From NCBI GenBank assembly GCA_016280695.1, contig JAEEHG010000040.1, positions 1 through 8,203 of the forward strand: a stretch of 8,203 nt of DNA, given 5' to 3'. The notes under the pieces are model-generated. The model was given only the letters and a program-made list of their open reading frames with translations. It searched no databases and had not been told where the DNA came from. Shown in pieces: positions 6,015 to 8,203 of the stretch. Source of the stretch: Solobacterium sp. GTDB lineage: Bacteria > Bacillota_I > Bacilli_A > Erysipelotrichales > Erysipelotrichaceae. Position 1 is the stretch's first letter, and each line of letters opens with the position of its first letter. The translations under genes were made by a program, and so were the position numbers.

Positions 6015-7042
6015 GTGGACAAAAGAAGAAAAAGAAACATACTATTCTGATCATTCTTGCAATTGTACTGACTGTGCCGGCAATAACCGCTTTAATCCTT
6101 ATGACACATACGCAGATCATCGTAGGTACGATCCAAAAACTGGCGGCCGGTACGGTGAACACCATAAACTCTTATGAACCGCTTGGCGATCCGATGGAAG
6201 GGATAAAGGACAACAGTCAGTACATCATTACCGAAATCAAATATTCCGATAATTATCCGAACAGTTTCCTGGATATTACCTACCCAAATGAAGACAGGGA
6301 GATGCCGCGGCCTACGCTTATCTACTTTCACGGCGGCGGATTCTTCGGCGGCAGCAAGAGCGTCGGAGACCCCCTCGCCGGCAGTGACGCGACGGCATTG
6401 CTGGACGATATCTGTGCTGAAGGGTTTAATCTTGTCAATATTGATTATGTGCTGGTTCCCGAATATCATTTTCCGGCTCCGCTGATTCAGGCAGACGAAG
6501 CCTTCAGGTTTCTGATGGATCATGCGGAAGAATACCATCTGGACATGGAACGAGTGGTGATCATGGGGTCGTCTGCGGGAGCAATCATGACGAGCCAGCT
6601 GGGAAGCATGATTACCAATCCGGATTATGCGGAAGCCCTGGGCGTTTCGCCGGTGCTGAAGCCGGAGCAGGTCAAAGCAGTCGTGCTCGATGACGCGCCT
6701 CTTGTTTACGATAAGTTCTCTTTAGGAACCAAAGTTCTTGTAGGCAACTATGTAAAAGGATCTGTTTTTCTCAGTCGAGAGGAAAAGCAAAAATACAACA
6801 ACATCCTGTGGGTAGACGAGAACTATCCTGAGGCGTTCTTGCTGGGCAGCGAGTATTACATAGATATGCGAGAAATGGATGCTGCCTTAACAGGCGCAAA
6901 TGTGAATCATGCTTTGGTTGACCCTCTTGCCGAACGCAACCTGCAAATGCAGCATTGTTTTGTTGCATCGGAACGAGTTGACGAGGTGGCAAAAGATGCA
7001 TTTGACAGAATGATGGTATTCATAAAACAACTGACGAAATAA
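6011..7042 (+). CDS. exported HSL-type alpha/beta hydrolase (esterase/lipase)
   Basis: The 343-residue product has a lysine-rich end (KKKKK) and one hydrophobic segment (about 12-31), so it is probably membrane-anchored with the enzyme outside. It shows the hormone-sensitive-lipase family signature: oxyanion motif HGGGFFGG at 107-114, the DYVLVPEYHFPAPL block that precedes the elbow in this family, and the elbow GSSAGA with nucleophile Ser188. The usual GDSAGG is altered at the second and last residues. Asp285 and His315 (in QMQHCF), 30 residues apart, are the likely rest of the triad. Activity on carboxylesters is inferred; the substrate is unknown. The start ATG overlaps the previous stop (ATGA), with GGAG eight bases before it. 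A terminator follows 43 bases after the stop. Confidence 0.88.
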   Translation: MSGQKKKKKHTILIILAIVLTVPAITALILMTHTQIIVGTIQKLAAGTVNTINSYEPLGDPMEGIKDNSQYIITEIKYSDNYPNSFLDITYPNEDREMPRPTLIYFHGGGFFGGSKSVGDPLAGSDATALLDDICAEGFNLVNIDYVLVPEYHFPAPLIQADEAFRFLMDHAEEYHLDMERVVIMGSSAGAIMTSQLGSMITNPDYAEALGVSPVLKPEQVKAVVLDDAPLVYDKFSLGTKVLVGNYVKGSVFLSREEKQKYNNILWVDENYPEAFLLGSEYYIDMREMDAALTGANVNHALVDPLAERNLQMQHCFVASERVDEVAKDAFDRMMVFIKQLTK

Positions 7043-7082
7043 GTGATGCAGCAAAAACTCACATCCGAAAGAGGAAAGCATG

Positions 7083-7127
7083 AAAAAAAGAGTCGGCAGG
7101 CTGTCTGGCACAGCCGCTGACTCTTTT
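7083..7127. terminator. bidirectional intrinsic terminator
   Basis: AAAAGAGTC (7086-7094) pairs with GACTCTTTT (7119-7127). Inside, GGCTGT (7099-7104) pairs with ACAGCC (7110-7115) around a five-base loop. On the plus strand it ends in TTTT; on the minus strand it ends in seven Ts (7089-7083). It can terminate both the hydrolase operon and the converging reductase gene, whose stop codon is 4 bases away. Confidence 0.88.
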
Positions 7128-7131
7128 GTGT

Positions 7132-8203
7132 TTATCCGTTTTCTTCGGCCCGGGCTTTCTTTTCGGCTTCGGCGCGGGCTTTGCAGATATCAGCCCAGCG
7201 CGGCAGTTTATTCAGTTGTTCCGTAAAGTCGGCCAGCGCCCCCGGGATATCAATCCGCTGCGGGCAGACCGCGGAGCAGGCGCCGCAGCCGATGCAGGCT
7301 GACGGCAGCTTGTCTTCCGGGAAGGCATCCAGCTGCATGGCAATGGTGCTGCCGCTGCCGCCCCGGAGCTGGTTGTACTTGTGCAGCAGGTCCGGAATGT
7401 CAAGTTCCATCGGGCAGCCGTCACAGCAGTACCGGCAGGCGGTGCAGGGCACGGAATCCTTCATGCTTTCAGCAATTTCCATGACCGCCGCGTTTTCCGC
7501 GTCGGACAGCGGGTCCGGGTGGTCAAACGTTGCCACGTTGGCCTGCATCTGTGCCATGTCAGACATGCCGGACAGGACCATGGTCACATTGTCGAACTGC
7601 TGCAGCCAGCGGAAGCCGAACGAAGCAGCGTCCGCTTCCGGCCGGAACCCGTGCAGCACATCCATGGCCGCGTCATCCAGTGAAGCGAGCTTGCCGCCGC
7701 GGACCGGCTCCATGACCCAGACCGGGATACCCCGTTCACTCAGGAGGGCATACTTCTCATCGGCCTTCTGCAGGGTCCAGTCCAGATAATTCATCTGGAT
7801 CTGGCAGAATTCCATCGCGTCCCCGTATTCATCCAGGAACTGCTTCAGCAGCGGGACATCGCCGTGGCAGGAGAAGCCCAGATGCTTAATGCGGCCCAGT
7901 TTCTTCTGTTCGATAAAATAATCAATGATGCCCCAGCGCGGATCCTTGTAGACCTGGATGGAGTTTTCATAGACATTGTGGAGCAGATAGAAATCAAAGT
8001 AATCTGTCTGACATTTCTTCAGCTGGCGTTCGAAGATATCAGCCGGGTCGTAGGTTTCGGCGATCATATGCCCGGGATACTTCGTGGCCAGATAGTAGCT
8101 GTCCCGCGGATACTTCTGCAGTACCCGGCCCATGACGGCTTCCGAACGGTTGTTCATGTACGGCCAGGCCGTATCGATATAGTTGATCCCGTGGCTCAGG
8201 GCA
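7132..8203 (-). CDS. aldo/keto reductase with C-terminal 2x[4Fe-4S] domain, 5' truncated
   Basis: The frame is open to the right edge, so the first roughly 30-50 residues are missing; 356 residues are visible. The visible N-terminus GINYIDTAWPY carries the catalytic Asp (visible residue 10) and Tyr (15). Lys41 in ATKYPG and His75 in FYLLHN complete the aldo/keto reductase tetrad. The barrel is followed by two ferredoxin-like cysteine sets: CTACRYCCDGCP (Cys253, 256, 259, 263) and CIGCGACSAVCP (Cys303, 306, 309, 313). Together these would hold two 4Fe-4S clusters. The tail is lysine- and alanine-rich. Family knowledge suggests a cytoplasmic NAD(P)H-dependent oxidoreductase of anaerobes with ferredoxin-like electron transfer; the substrate is not known. 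An ATG at 8157 lies inside the conserved barrel and is not the true start. Confidence 0.93.
   Translation of the reverse strand, partial: ALSHGINYIDTAWPYMNNRSEAVMGRVLQKYPRDSYYLATKYPGHMIAETYDPADIFERQLKKCQTDYFDFYLLHNVYENSIQVYKDPRWGIIDYFIEQKKLGRIKHLGFSCHGDVPLLKQFLDEYGDAMEFCQIQMNYLDWTLQKADEKYALLSERGIPVWVMEPVRGGKLASLDDAAMDVLHGFRPEADAASFGFRWLQQFDNVTMVLSGMSDMAQMQANVATFDHPDPLSDAENAAVMEIAESMKDSVPCTACRYCCDGCPMELDIPDLLHKYNQLRGGSGSTIAMQLDAFPEDKLPSACIGCGACSAVCPQRIDIPGALADFTEQLNKLPRWADICKARAEAEKKARAEENG

Noticed and set aside
7080..7226. 48-codon frame starting at ATG 7080 with GAGG upstream
   Set aside because: It runs through the bidirectional terminator and then antisense through the reductase gene, and its product is low-complexity and arginine-rich. 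Most likely chance.
7181..7789. 202-residue plus-strand frame over the reductase
   Set aside because: Antisense to the cysteine-rich domain of a clear gene; no ribosome site or family pattern.

Overview
The window looks like chromosomal DNA from a low-to-mid GC anaerobic Gram-positive bacterium (Bacillota). An Erysipelotrichia- or Clostridia-like gut or rumen lineage is my guess. The basis is purine-rich GGAGG-type ribosome sites throughout, strong hairpin-plus-T-run terminators, and an aldo/keto reductase carrying two 4Fe-4S clusters, a type common in anaerobes. Genus cannot be fixed from the sequence.

Layout, left to right. (1) Bases 1-59 hold the first 19 codons of an unidentified minus-strand gene. 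(2) Bases 60-390 are an AT-rich intergenic stretch with a candidate minus-strand promoter and three short perfect palindromes. (3) Bases 391-876 encode a 161-residue membrane protein of unknown function. (4) Bases 877-1062 form a leader with a good sigma-A-type promoter followed by a strong terminator-like hairpin ending just before the pyrG ribosome site. (5) pyrG (CTP synthase, 1063-2670) and guaA (GMP synthase, 2663-4198) overlap by 8 bases and end at a strong terminator. Both enzymes are glutamine-dependent amidotransferases that make the final amination product of the pyrimidine or purine branch. (6) Bases 4435-7042 form a cassette: a divergent TetR-family regulator, two matching operator-like dyads in the intergenic gap, and two overlapping genes for membrane-anchored or exported alpha/beta hydrolases of different families. 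(7) A two-way terminator separates this from a minus-strand aldo/keto reductase with a C-terminal 2x[4Fe-4S] domain, which runs off the right edge.

How the genes work together: pyrG-guaA should be one translationally coupled unit for CTP and GMP supply, possibly controlled by leader termination. The TetR protein probably represses its own promoter and the hydrolase pair through the two dyads. The two hydrolases look like co-produced cell-surface esterases with an unknown substrate. I found no defence system, CRISPR array, transposon, tRNA or rRNA. The most interesting items are the pyrG leader, the pyrG-guaA coupling and the tetR-hydrolase control region; none is clearly a new type of system.
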